A stretch of 64,000 bases of DNA from Conus ventricosus (Eukaryota > Mollusca > Gastropoda > Neogastropoda > Conidae). Shown piece after piece: positions 10,701-21,696 of this stretch (positions within the stretch are counted from its first letter, which is position 1; each line of letters begins with the position of its first letter). The notes under the pieces are model-generated. The model had not been told where the DNA came from, ran no database searches, and saw nothing but the letters and a program-made list of their open reading frames with translations. The DNA lies in assembly GCA_018398815.1 (NCBI GenBank), contig CM031614.1:53911673-53975672 (forward strand), read 5' to 3'. Both the position numbers and the translations under genes were made by a program.

Positions 10701-12287
10701 CTCTGTACCACCAGAAGCTTGGATGGACCCCACGTTAGCCGAGGCGCGAGGATGCTGGAAAGAACTAGCCCCATGACTACCGGCGGCTTTAGGGCAATCT
10801 TTCCTAATGTGGCCGGGGCGACCACAAAGAAAACAAAACCGGGGTGCTGAAATCCCCGATGAACTGCCTGCCTTGTTCACCTCGCTAGCGGTTGTCGGCG
10901 CCTTATTGCCGCTAGGTCCTGTGGAGGGCTTCCTGTCCGTATCTGGGCGATGCCCATAAGCTCTGCGAGCTTCAGCAAAACACCTCAGCGGTATGAATCG
11001 CAGCCGCGAAATCCTGAGGTGCTGTCTCGCCTATACGAATCCATCAACTCTGGGGACACAGTGTTGGTAAGCTGTTCGATGAGAATCAGATCCTCCAGCT
11101 CCAGCTTAGCCAACTGACGCCAGTACCCTAGCGTTTTGCGCAGCCTATCTCCAAACTGCACGAAGGTCTCATCGTTGTTCTTTTCATGGACCTAAACTTC
11201 CTCCTGTACGTTTGGAGTAAGGTGGAAACGCTTACGCAGAGCCAACTGCATGTCTGCATAAGACGCGCCTTCATTTAGAGTAAGCACACACTCCCTTGCA
11301 GTACCAATAATCCAGAAAAAAGGTGCATGGCCTTTGTTCCTCAGACAATTGGTATGAACTAGCAACTTTGTCAAAATGCTCTAAGAACATATCAATGTCC
11401 TCACTAGGTCTGAACTCTGGAAGCTTTAATTTTGGGCCTCTAACTCTATCACTGGCCTGTCGATCAACCCCCTGGTTTACAGACGTGGGAGTCCGTGAAA
11501 GAAGTTGTTCCATCTCTTCCCTACGCAGAGCCTCCATCCTATCCAGCTCTTCCCTACGGAGGGCTTCCTGCCTGACAGCCTCCTCTCTGCGCTCTTCTCT
11601 ACGCAGAGCTTCCTGCCTGTCTAGCTCTTCCTACGGAGGGCTTCCTGCCTGACAGCCTCTTCCCGACGGAGAGCAGCCTCTTCCCTACGGAGGGCCTCCT
11701 GTCTGGCAGCTTTCTCTCTGCGCTCTTCCCTACGCAGAGCTTCCTGCCTATCTAGCTCCTTCCCTCCGCAGGGCTTCCTGCCTGGAAGCCTCTTCCCTAC
11801 GAAGGATTGCCTCTTCCCTACGAAGAGCTTTCCTGCCTAGCAGCCTCTTCACTACGCTGCCGCTCCAGAAACATAAGGACAGAGGTGATGTCCTGGGAAG
11901 GATTCACCACTCCCGACACGGGGGATGACCCGTCTGACCCGTCTCTTGGGTCTCGACTTTCCCATGAGGAAAGTCTCCCTGGGCGTACTCCTTACGAGGG
12001 GAAGCATGGAGAAGAGAGGGTTTCGGTTTCTGCGACTCAACAGAAGCCCACAGTTGCTTCGCTATACTCTGACGCTTCCGAGCGGAAGTGCCAGTCGGGG
12101 TCTCAACAGGAAGATCCCCCAGCGAAGAGGTAGTGAAAGTACTCGCTGGACTATCCGCTACAGCACGGGAATAAGTGGAAGTCACTGTAGTCGAAGTACT
12201 GGTACTAATAGTAGGGACTACATTTTTGAAGACCCTTCTTCTTTGACCGCACGCGTCGCCATACCACCAGCACCCGGACGTTGCCAT
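10701..12287 (-). pseudogene. Gypsy-1 gag with coiled-coil repeat and CCHC knuckle
   Basis: Structural protein forming the capsid. The N-terminal part is Ser/Thr-rich (about 12290-11900). Next comes a long charged coiled coil made of imperfect 11-residue repeats of the type ALRREEAARQE (11500-11850). Then a retrotransposon gag domain (LPEFRPSEDIDMFLEHFDKV ... GTARECVLTLNEGASYADM) and a zinc knuckle CFLCGRPGHIRKDC near 10820. Many frameshifts are present. The repeat-built coiled coil is unusual and probably arose by tandem duplication of a 33-bp unit. Confidence 0.8.
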
Positions 12288-12877
12288 GACAACTATATCC
12301 TACGGTTCTCAAATACAGGGGAGAGACAATTCCACTTGAAAAACACGATATTTTAGGGGCGTGTGTATATGTGTGTATGTGTGTGTGTGTGTGTGTGTGC
12401 GGACAAGTTCCGGCTGCTCCACTCGGCAACACCGCGCTCCACAGCACGAGCAACAGTGCGGTGGGGCTGGCCGGAAAAACAAACAAACTGGCAGACGGAA
12501 TCCGGAGAGAGGAAAAAAAAAAGTGACACTAACGTCCGATACAACCCCCTGTACTCAATAACCACCCGGTAAAAAAAAACTGGCTAACCAAAAACAGGAA
12601 TGGCAGACTGAGTGGCTACAGAAAGGCAAGACTTACGGCCGTACCTGCGTGAGGCACCCGGCGGAAGGAGGTCTGGACGCGGTCGATTCTGCCCAGACTC
12701 ACCTCGATTCCCAGTCACGGCCAGATCTTCCTTCAGGCCACCAAAAAGACTCCTGCACGCCAGAGTCACCCAGCCAACCACCCACAAACAAACATGACAA
12801 ACTGACTAAACGTATACAAACGGACAGAACTGGACAGGTACTCCGCGAAAACGAGAGAGACAGTCAGAGCCCTTCAC

Positions 12878-12895
12878 ATCCCGGACGAGCCCCCA
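12878..12895 (-). promoter_or_regulatory. Gypsy-1 primer-binding site, proline tRNA
   Basis: Minus strand TGGGGGCTCGTCCGGGAT, four bases from the 5' LTR. It is an exact 18-base match to the tRNA-Pro primer-binding site known from murine leukaemia virus-type retroviruses and various Gypsy elements. Confidence 0.9.
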
Positions 12896-12899
12896 CAAA

Positions 12900-13734
12900 T
12901 GTCACGACCGACCCCTGGAGGTCTGCCCTGACAGGATCGGTCTAGATGGGAGTGAAGGGAGTGACTGACCTCACACGCCTCGCAAGAGCCCACACAAGAA
13001 AGATTACGATACAACACCCCTTTATTCACAACACACACAATCACAAATAAATATTTTCAACACACACACACCATGCACAATCACAATCAAGCATTCCAAC
13101 ACACACAACATGCACAGTCACAATCAGGCATTTCGATACACGACATACGCAATCACAATCAAGCATTTCAACACATATGACATATACACAATTATAAATA
13201 AACATTTCCAGCACCCATCTCTTTCCCTGTCATGTAGTGCCCTCACACCCTTGCCTCTCCAAAGTCTACTGGGAGCACCCTGTCGCACTAGGTGCCCCAA
13301 ACCGGGTCGGTTCTTGAAGAGAGTTGCTCAAGGCCGACACCCTTGACACGCACAAACAGACGGTGGAGAGCGCGTCCCGGGGGACGGGGCGTTGTTGCTG
13401 GAGGTCCTAGACGGGGATCAGGACCGTCCAGCCAAGTCCACAGGCTTTTCCACCAGTACGTGGCCTCAACCGTGCGTGGTCCCAACCAGTGTGTGGCCCC
13501 AACCAGTGCGTGGTCCCAACCAGTGCGTGCCCCAACCAGTGCGTGGTCCCAACCAGTGCACGGCACCAACCAGTGCGCGGTCCCAACCAGTGCGGTGGCC
13601 CCAACCAGTGCGTGGTCCCAACCAGTGCGTGGCCCCAACCAGTGCGTGGTCCCAACCAGTGCGCGGCACCAACCAGTGCGCGGTCCCAACCAGTGCCGGC
13701 ACCAACCAGTGCGCGGTCCCAACCAGTGCGTGGC
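12900..13734 (-). repeat. Gypsy-1 5' LTR, first part (interrupted by Gypsy-2)
   Basis: Homologous to 7556-8400. It contains about 15 copies of the 17-bp minisatellite from 13470 and is cut inside the array at GTGGC, the target duplicated by Gypsy-2. The LTR resumes at 20615. Confidence 0.9.
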
Positions 13735-15139
13735 TGACAACCTCGGTGTTAATGTCAGTGGAGGAAGGACTAGCGCACAGCCCAAACACACTCACAGCTC
13801 GCTTACAATCTCATTCATATATCATGCATTCGTCACATCAAACCACTAGTAAAGCTATAACTTTACTATACATGATCATAGAAAGAAAACATCAATGCAT
13901 ACGGAATCAAACAGAATAAAACATTCTCTCTTTCCTGAACTTCACAAAATCATTTATCTAAAACATCATTAACTAACCCGGGTATGAATAGATTTCTACT
14001 TTACCTGGCCAGGTGATCTTAACTATTCACGAATCACTGTCTTTCTTTCTTTTCTTTTTCTTTTCACTGTCACTTTCACAACACGACACAACTGCCGGCA
14101 CTGGTGTTGGTCTGAGCCGCCTGGTCAGGTGAGACTGTTGCGTTGGTCTGTGGTTCTGCTTGGCGAAGTGACGCTGCAGGTATGAGGTCGAACCCCCGGT
14201 TAGGGTAGAACAGTGACTATCAACATCGATCTGTTCTCCTTTCTTTTTCTGCATTAACGCATTGCACTCTCTCTCTCTCTCTCTTCTAGTCTGCTCTTAT
14301 CAAATGGACATGGTTGCTTTTCTTTCTTTTTTTTTTCTTTCTTTTCTTCTTCATACACTAGCAACTCTCTCTCTTCTCCCACATCTCTCCTCAGTCCTTC
14401 CTCTGCAGACTATCTCATGCTAATCTCTCAACTTGTCTCTTCTCTCCTCCCCTCATCTCTCTCTCTCTCTGCCCTTCTCTCCTGCAGAGCTCCACTCAGA
14501 ACCTCTCTTCTCCCTCTCTCTCTTCTCGTTCTCCCTCTCGTTCTCCAGTTCTCTCACCCTCACATTCTTCTTATTCGTTCCGATCTGTCCAAAACGGGCG
14601 AGTACCATTGGTCAGTATTTTTACCCCTGACACCCCGAAGTTGTCTCCCTCTAATTCCATTGGATATTCACATCACGACAGTCCCGTCTACACGCCTTAC
14701 TCTCTGTGGTGGTCAATTGGTCATTTAATTGATTAGCTAGATTTCACCCCCACCACACACTACCTTCCCCCCTTTCCTACTTAATTGGCGCCGTGTGACT
14801 TAAGTCGTGGACCCTGGTCAATCTAAAGTGGCTAGCCGAGTCTGGGTGGGCGCCAAGACGTCTGAGTAACAATGACGTTGGTTCCACAAATTGGCCGGAT
14901 GAGTTTGAGCAAGGCGCTACGACTCGTCTCGCTAGACATCGAGGCGTCGGTCCAAAGCCGCTTAGGTCGTCTGGCGGGACAGAACGTCTCTGTGGAGCCT
15001 CTCCCCTCTGCTTAATTGGCCGGACCCGACCTATGGCCCCGTCTTTCTGGCGCCTAGAATGTTTGAGTTTGGACTTATGTCCAGTTGGAGTGGCCGACGA
15101 CTGACCACACTTCGGTTGTGCTGAATTTTGACCGTGACA
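13735..15139 (-). repeat. Gypsy-2 3' LTR
   Basis: 1405-bp LTR with TGACAACCTCGG ... ACCGTGACA ends on the plus strand. It is pyrimidine-rich in its middle (about 14035-14600) and is collinear with the copy at 19196-20614 apart from small indels. Confidence 0.92.
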
Positions 15140-15153
15140 ATTTCCCCCTTGCA
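15140..15153 (-). promoter_or_regulatory. Gypsy-2 polypurine tract
   Basis: Minus strand GCAAGGGGGAAAT abuts the 3' LTR, where the plus-strand primer is expected. This confirms minus orientation. Confidence 0.75.
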
Positions 15154-15719
15154 AAAGACTATGCACCGCATTGTCTCAAAACAACGGTACAAAAAAGACA
15201 ACAACCGAATTTGCTGACACACAGCTACACGCGCAAAGTTAAAAAAAATACTTTACAACAACGGTTTATAAGTTATAAAATATATCATTAGTGAATACCA
15301 CTCCAATGAGTTATCATTGACGTGCGCTCTTGCGTTATTTCGACTCATTTTATAACGACCTCTGTGCGCACCTATGCAATCCCCCTACCTGCGGATTTGC
15401 CATATCTTCTCTTCACAATTCTTATGAAAAGCACAATATAATATGATCACGATCCATGACACTTCACTGAGGAATCCCATCCTCACTTATTGCAAATAAT
15501 GCATCACTACACAAGCGACTGTATGCTCCAAGCATAACTACATCCACATGAACAAGTCTCACAAAGAAAATATGAACAAGTCTCACACACAAAAAATATG
15601 AACATAGCCAACTGGGAATGAACCCATATCCAATCAACATAACTGGAATCAACACATATTATCAACAATGCACCCCGGATATGACTGACTTCCTCTGAGT
15701 TGCAGCTTGCTAGACTACA
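15154..15719. other. Gypsy-2 3' untranslated region
   Basis: AT-rich stretch between the RNase H stop and the polypurine tract. No coding sequence is seen. It holds short repeated words of the type CAAGTCTCACA/ATATGAACA (about 15540-15605). Confidence 0.6.
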
Positions 15720-16360
15720 CGGCTTAAATAGTCAGCTCCGACATTCTGTCGACCTGGGATGTACTGCACTCGGTACCTGTAGGGCTGCAGTGCCATTGCC
15801 CAACGCAGCACCTCTGCCGTTTTTCAACTGCGCCTCCTGCAGGAATTTGAGTGGTTGATGATCCGTCTCGATCACGAACTCTTTCCCATACAAGTATTTG
15901 TGGAATTTCTGCACGGCCCACACGACAGCTAAACACTCCTTCTCCACCGTTGCGTACCCTTCTTCACACTTTGTCAACTTCCTGCTAGCATACCTCACAG
16001 GAAACTCGACCTCTTCATGCTCCTGCAACAATACTGCACCTATCCCACCGCCTGATGCATCTGTCCGCAACAAAAATGGTTTGGACATATCTGGTAGCTT
16101 CAAGATGGGACGGGAACCTAGTCTTTCTAATACCGTCTGCAGTGCTTGCTCTGCAGCGTCTGACCACTCGACCACTGCCGGTTTCCCTGCCTTGACCAAA
16201 TCACTGAGAGGACTCGTGATTGCTGCGAAATTTGGAACAAACTCCCTATAGAACCCAATAAAACCTAGCAGACTCCTGACTTCTGTTTCGGTCTTTGGTC
16301 TCTCTGAATTCATCATCTTCTCCACCTTTCCTCTTTCCGGCTGCTTTGTGTCGCCTCCGA
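15720..16360 (-). pseudogene. Gypsy-2 RT thumb and RNase H (end of pol)
   Basis: The minus strand reads EKMMNSERPKTETEVRSLLG, then FYREFVPNFAAI (RT thumb/connection), then RNase H: FLLRTDASGGGIGAVLLQ, RKLTKCEEGYATVEKECLA, FVIETDHQPLKFL. It ends ADYLSRVV before a stop near 15718. The RT fingers and palm, including the YxDD box, are absent upstream. One frameshift lies near 15830. Confidence 0.88.
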
Positions 16361-16379
16361 CAACAAAACCTAGGAACTC

Positions 16380-17060
16380 CTACTGTCTAGCCCTTCATAC
16401 AGTGACACATCCCTGTATGACTTTTCTGGAAACTTGGGTAACAAAATCTCCCCTTCTTCTGCTGGGTCTCTTTCACCTCATCAATGATTGCTGCTGCGCC
16501 TATGTGCTGAGTCTCACGCTGAATATATTTGCGGAGAAAGTTTGCATGGAGAAGTTTTGGTTTCCCATTCACCTCAATCCGTAATCCCGACCGACCCTTT
16601 CAGTGAGGGTGAATGGTCCTTTCCAATGCATCAGCAGCTTGTTGTGACTCGGGGGAACAGTACCAGGACTTGATCTCCCGCCTTGAGGAATTGCTTTCCT
16701 CACCTTCCTGTCATACTCTTCTTCTGGACGACCCTAGCCTTCGAACCTTTCCTTTGCAACCTTACATGTCTCATACCTGTGCCCACCTTTGGAACAGGGC
16801 GAGATTGGGCCGATCAGATCAATACCCACTCTCCTGAACGGGGGTCAATTAAAGGGGGATGTTTAAGAGGCGCCTTCCTCTTCACCCTCCTTGGGGCTGA
16901 CCTTTGACACACTTTCACATGACATGCAAAACGCTGATGTCGCCATTGCTCCTGGCCAATGAAAGTCATCAAAGATTCGGTCCGTTTTGCTGGTGCCGAG
17001 ATGCCCCCGCCATGAGCGACTCGTGACCCACTGACATGACAGGTCACGATAACACCTGGT
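16380..17060 (-). pseudogene. Gypsy-2 integrase, upstream of RT
   Basis: Zinc-binding part around 16900-17040 (CHVKVCQRSAPRRVKRKAPL), then the start of the core (GIDLIGPISPCSKGGHRYET), a deletion of most of the core, and a C-terminal GPF-type domain (LLMHWKGPFTLTERVG, VNGKPKLLHANFLRKYI). A linker follows and then RT-thumb sequence. Integrase before RT is seen directly here and defines the Gmr1-like order. Confidence 0.82.
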
Positions 17061-17488
17061 CCCTTTCTAACTGAGTGGTCACCTTACCTGTCTTCCCCTT
17101 GGTGAACATCGGTACAACAGCCCGCCTTTCACAAGAAATTCTGTCTCACCTCCTCTAACCTCCTTTTTCTCTCCACCTTTTTGCCAACTCCCAAGACTTC
17201 ACGAGCGAAGGGTCTTGTTCCTGCGCTGCCCTAAACTCATCAGGCGCCCACGTCTATGCCCGACTTCCTTCCTGGAACAACTAACGGTTTAACAACCTTT
17301 TCCTCCTTCTTGCTCCGTGTTTGAACTGCTGCCCCTGTAGCAGTCAACAACTCAGGATCCCCTGGATCCCTTGCACCTGGAATTTTTCCCAAATGATCAA
17401 ATCGTGAAGGGGTTCCCCATCACAACGCAGACAACCGCCTGAGAAGTAAAGGGGTACTTATTTTCTATCTTAGCAACTGGAAACTCCC

Positions 17489-17690
17489 TCACAGTCCCAA
17501 TCGATTAGAGTACAGGTCTGGATTTCCCCCTGTCAAACCCCCTTTTATCGACCAGCGTTGTTCGTACACCCCGCATAAACAACCAGTGTCTCGTAACACT
17601 TTCACCCTCTGCTGGCCAATCCACCCTTCTTCCACGGGTAACGAACCACTCAGCCTAGTGCCCTCCATCCCTGACACTGACTGCTGTCCA
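17489..17690 (-). pseudogene. Gypsy-2 aspartic protease
   Basis: Contains QRVKVLRDTGCLCGV, a retropepsin active site (DTG), downstream of the gag zinc knuckle and upstream of integrase. The C-terminal part runs into frameshifted sequence (17060-17480). Confidence 0.65.
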
Positions 17691-17699
17691 TGCTAGCCA

Positions 17700-18760
17700 T
17701 AGGCGCACTCCACCCTCTTCAGACGAATCCCTTTTGGTTCCACTGCAGGTCGTTTCCCTTGACGACCCTATCCACCTCTTGCAAGGCTGCTGCCTCGGGA
17801 ACCCAGCGACAACCCCTCGCCACATGTCCCTTCCTGTGACAAATGAAACACCTAATGTCCCTTTGCCTCTTCTGCCCCACCACGGGTTTGCAGACTTTGC
17901 AGAAAACTCCCCTATCTCCTTGCACTCTTCTCACCTGTGCCTAGCACCTGTTTCTCCTGCACCTTAGTGCCCAAACGTGCCTCTCTATACACCTCTGCGA
18001 ACTTCAACAACTCTCCTGCTGTCTCTGGCTGTCTCTCCTTCAAATGTATGGTTAACTCAGGGCCGCAACCTGACAAAATCTGTTTCCTTCATAACTAGCT
18101 CTTTCAACTCAGCGAACTCCTTTTTCGCCCCACTCAACCTAACCACTCTCAAAATAGTGATCTAAACGGCACCGAACTGAGTGTACGTTCACCTGCTTGC
18201 AATCTAGCTGAACGAAATTTCTTTCTGAATCCTTCCTCTGTGAGGTCAAATCCTTTCATTAAAGACTCCTTCACAGCACAAAAATCAGACTGCTGTTCTG
18301 CTGGTAACGCAGTGAAAATCTGCAATGCCTTACCCTCAGTAACGCCGACAAAATGACTGCCCACTCTTCTGGGGGCCAACCCTGACTGGTTGCAAACTTT
18401 TCAAAACACTGATGTATGAAATCATCGAATCGGTTCCTTCAGAGAAATTTGGTAACTTGGGTTGGGGGAGCATAGCTGCGCACAGAGTCACTGGAAAGTG
18501 AACAAACCATCATCGGTGGTCTCCCCTTGTATTCTCCCCTTTCTCTAACTCTAATTGAATCTTTAAATTTTCTGTTTCCTGCGTTGCCCTTATTCTTTCT
18601 TTTTCCCCTGCGCTTCCCTTATTCTTTCTGTTTCTTCTTTCTCTACTGCGACCCGGCGTCTTTCTGCTCGCTCCATCTCTTTCCATCTTCTGTTGGTTTT
18701 CAACGAATGCACGCAACTCATCTCCTGAGTAACCTAAAACACGAGCGACCGCTCACAAGT
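17700..18760 (-). pseudogene. Gypsy-2 gag with CCHC knuckle
   Basis: The N-terminal region (18510-18760) is Lys/Arg/Glu-rich and coiled-coil-like. The capsid region (18149-18379) has GKALQIFTALPAEQQSDF and LMKGFDLTEEGFRKKFRSA, a form found in metazoan Gypsy gag proteins. A zinc knuckle CFICHRKGHVARGC lies near 17840. Frameshifts break it. Confidence 0.8.
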
Positions 18761-19172
18761 TGTTCAATAGGGTGTTCTTTCTTCCGCCATTATATCTCTT
18801 TCTTTTTTTTTTTTTTTGAACAAGTTTTTATAACTACGACAGCCAAACTGGTGGTTACCGACACGAGTGACGTAATAGCACAATCCTATGAATGATAAAT
18901 ATTAGTTTGGGGACAACGTAGTTATTTTTTTTATAAGACGCCCAGCCCTGACCCAACTATGAGAGCGAATTATAGGCAATCTGTGCGAAATGAGTACTCG
19001 GGGGCTGAAATGCCAAGCCTAGTATTAACTATCTTGGAAGCAATGCCAAGCCTAGTTTTTTAACTATCTTGGGAACATCAGTAAGACAACCCCCTTGTCT
19101 TAGGATTACAACGCTTGAATCCCACCCAGCTTCCTCTCGAAAGTTGAACAATTATAATAAATGGCCAGAATA

Positions 19173-19189
19173 TCCTGGCAAGCTCGCCA
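19173..19189 (-). promoter_or_regulatory. Gypsy-2 candidate primer-binding site
   Basis: Minus strand TGGCGAGCTTGCCAGGA starts with the TGG expected for a tRNA CCA end and lies six bases inside the 5' LTR. I cannot assign the tRNA with confidence. Confidence 0.5.
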
Positions 19190-19195
19190 ATAAAT

Positions 19196-20614
19196 TGTCA
19201 ACCTCGGTGTATGCCCAGTGAGGAAGGACAAAGCGCACAGCCCAAACACACTCACAGCTCGCTTACAATCTCATTCATATATCATGCATTCGTCACATCA
19301 AACCACTAGTAAAGTCTATAACTTTACTATACATGATCATAGAAAGAAAACATCAATGCATACGGAATCAAACAGAATAAAACATTCCTCTCTTTCCTGA
19401 ACTTCACAAAATCATTTATCTAAAACATCATTAACTAACCCGGGTATGAATAATTTCTACTTTCCCTGGCCAGTGATCTTAACTATTCACGAATCACTGT
19501 CTTTTTTTCTTTTCTTTTTCTTTTCACTGTAAACTTTCACAACACAAACACAAACTGCCGGCACTGGTGTTGGTCTGATGCCGCCTGGTCAGGTGAGACT
19601 GTTGGCGTTGGTCTGTGGTTCTGCTTGGCGAAGTGACGCGCCAGGTATGAGGTCGAACCCCCGGGTTAGGGTAGAACAGGGGACTATCAACATCATCTGT
19701 TCTCCTTTCTTTCTTCCTGCATAACGCATTGCCTCTCCTCTCTCTCTCTCTTCTAGTCTGCTCTTATCAAATGGACATGGTTGCTTTTCTTTTCTTTTTT
19801 TTTTTCTTTCTTTTCTTCTTCATACACTAGCAATTTCTCCTCTCTCTCCACATCTCTCCTCAGTCCTTCCTCTGCAGACTATCTCATGCTAATCTCTCAA
19901 CTTGGTTTCTTTTTCTCTCCTCCCCTCATCTCTCTCTCTCTCTCCCTTCTCTCCTGCAGAGCTCCACTCAGAACCTCTCTTCTCCCTCTCTCTTTTCTCG
20001 TTCTCCCCTCTCGTTCTCCATTTTTCTCTCACCCTCACATTCTTCTTATTCGTTCCGATCTGTCCAAAACGGGCGAGTACCAGGGTCAGTATTTTTACCC
20101 CTGACACCCCGAAGTTGTCTCCCTCTAATTCCATTGGATATTCACATCACGACAGTCCCCGTCTACACCCTTACTCTCTGTGGTGGTCAATTGGTCATTT
20201 AATTGGGATTAGCTAGATTTTCACCCCCACCACACACTCCCTTTCCCCCCCTTTCCTACTTAATTGGCGCCGTGTGACTTAAGTCGTGGACCCTGGTCAA
20301 TCTAAAGTGGCTAGCCGAGTCTGGGGGCCCAAGACGTCTGAGTAACAATGACTTTGGGTTCCAAACAAATTGGCCGGATGAGTTTGAGCAAGGCGCTACG
20401 ACTCGTCTCGCTAGACACGGGGCGTCGGTCAAAGCCGCTTAGTCGTCTGGCGGGACAGAACGTCTCTGTGGAGCCTCTCCCCTCGCTTAATTGGCCGGAC
20501 CCGACCTATGGCCCCGTCTTTCTGGCGCCTAGAATGTTTGAGTTTGGACTTATGTCCAGTTGGAGTGGCCGACGACTGACCACACTTGGGTTGTGCTGAA
20601 TTTTGACCGTGACA
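19196..20614 (-). repeat. Gypsy-2 5' LTR
   Basis: 1419-bp LTR collinear with 13735-15139. It begins TGTCAACCTCGG and ends GACCGTGACA on the plus strand. Confidence 0.92.
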
Positions 20615-21329
20615 GTGGCACCAACCAGTGCGCGCCCCCCAACCAGTGCGGGGCCCCAACCAGTGCGTGCTCCGGGTGAAGCCCCCGGGAGGAGGGAAAA
20701 GGTAACTGGGAGGAAAGTAGAAAGAGGGGTACAGCTACCCGTGGTGACCCGAGTGGTGGGCCCAAACGACTCTCTCTGCCCTCTGTCCAGTCGAGGGGAC
20801 AGCAGCGCAGAGCGGAAAAAGATGAAGTGATGTCTCCCTCCTACAGGCCGACTGTAGGAAATGAAAGACCGACGTACCTTCGACGATAAGGGGAAGAACC
20901 AGGAAACCCGGGGCAGGCGCTCCCAGAGACAAACTTCCCCCTCGAGTCCCAGAGAAAACCAGCCTAAGCGATGGCGGCCCCAAAATGCCACGCTAAAGTC
21001 ACGGGGAGAATACCTCAAGCCTAAGAGGGAAACCCCGCACGTGCGGCAGGTGAAAAGACAGTGAGAGGCCGATAGAGACAGCCAGTACAAGAAAAAGATA
21101 CCAGCCACCCGTGAACCTGCAGGATGAATTGCAAAGGGCAGTGGAATTAGAGAGAGAGAGAGAGAAAGTAAACCTAACCTGAGCTAAACCACACCAAAGG
21201 TGCAACCACACCACAAGCCACATTAAGGGACAGATATACGACAACAACGACGACAACAACCAAAAAGAACAATTCTACTACCCCAGATGGGCCAATCTCA
21301 TAAAGGGCCTTTGTAACAAACCCGTGACA
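20615..21329 (-). repeat. Gypsy-1 5' LTR, second part
   Basis: Begins with the duplicated GTGGC and about three more minisatellite units, then matches 8525-9168 and ends CCCGTGACA. Together with 12900-13734 it gives an LTR of about 1.55 kb, shorter than its partner mainly through fewer minisatellite units. Confidence 0.9.
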
Positions 21330-21696
21330 TAGGGAAAATAAACCCTCAAATTAACATCAGGACAATTTATCAAATAAATTCAGGAAAACATTACATTCCA
21401 ATTCTCTCTCTCCCCCTGCCCCTCTCTCTCTCTCTCTTTTCTCTCTCTCTCAAATGTCAGAGCGTAGTATAAGTACTATGTATTTCAGTCAAGTTCAGTT
21501 ATGAGGGGAACAGTGTCTCTAATGGAGCCTGAGGGAGAGAGAGAGAAAGTGGGCAGATGAATGGGTCTGACTTTGTTTCAAAGATGTGGTCCTTTTTTCC
21601 CCCAACTGCACCCAGGGTCACAGTGGTGCTCAGCACAACGCACAACACAGAAGCTGAAGAGACCTTGAAGTTAGGCCTGTTCGTGCCTGCTGGATA

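Larger units (their letters stand above)
13735..20614 (-). mobile_element. Gypsy-2: nested LTR retrotransposon, Gmr1-like order
   Basis: Minus-strand element of 6.88 kb inserted in the Gypsy-1 5' LTR, with 5-bp target duplication GTGGC (13730-13734 and 20615-20619). LTRs are 13735-15139 and 19196-20614. On the minus strand the order is gag, zinc knuckle, protease, integrase (zinc, core remnant, C-terminal domain), RT thumb, RNase H, stop. Integrase upstream of RT/RNase H identifies a Gmr1-like element. The RT palm is missing, so it too is non-autonomous. Confidence 0.92.
7556..21329 (-). mobile_element. Gypsy-1: LTR retrotransposon, Gmr1-like order, internally deleted
   Basis: Minus-strand Ty3/Gypsy element with LTRs 7556-9168 and 12900-21329 (the second split by Gypsy-2). 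The target duplication is TAGGA (7551-7555) against TAGGG (21330-21334). Copy B has the unoccupied site at about 48520. The internal part is only 3.7 kb and encodes gag, zinc knuckle, protease, integrase core and the end of RNase H, in that order. Integrase before RNase H is the Gmr1-like arrangement. The RT core and the C-terminus of integrase are missing, so the copy is non-autonomous. Confidence 0.9.

Noticed and set aside
14035..14620. Ser/Leu-rich frames in the Gypsy-2 LTR
   Set aside because: Pyrimidine-rich LTR sequence without homology; the frame is not conserved between the two LTRs.
7556..21329. Endogenous retrovirus, suggested by the proline primer site
   Set aside because: No envelope frame is present, the domain order is Gmr1-like Gypsy, and 5-bp target duplications fit ordinary LTR retrotransposons.
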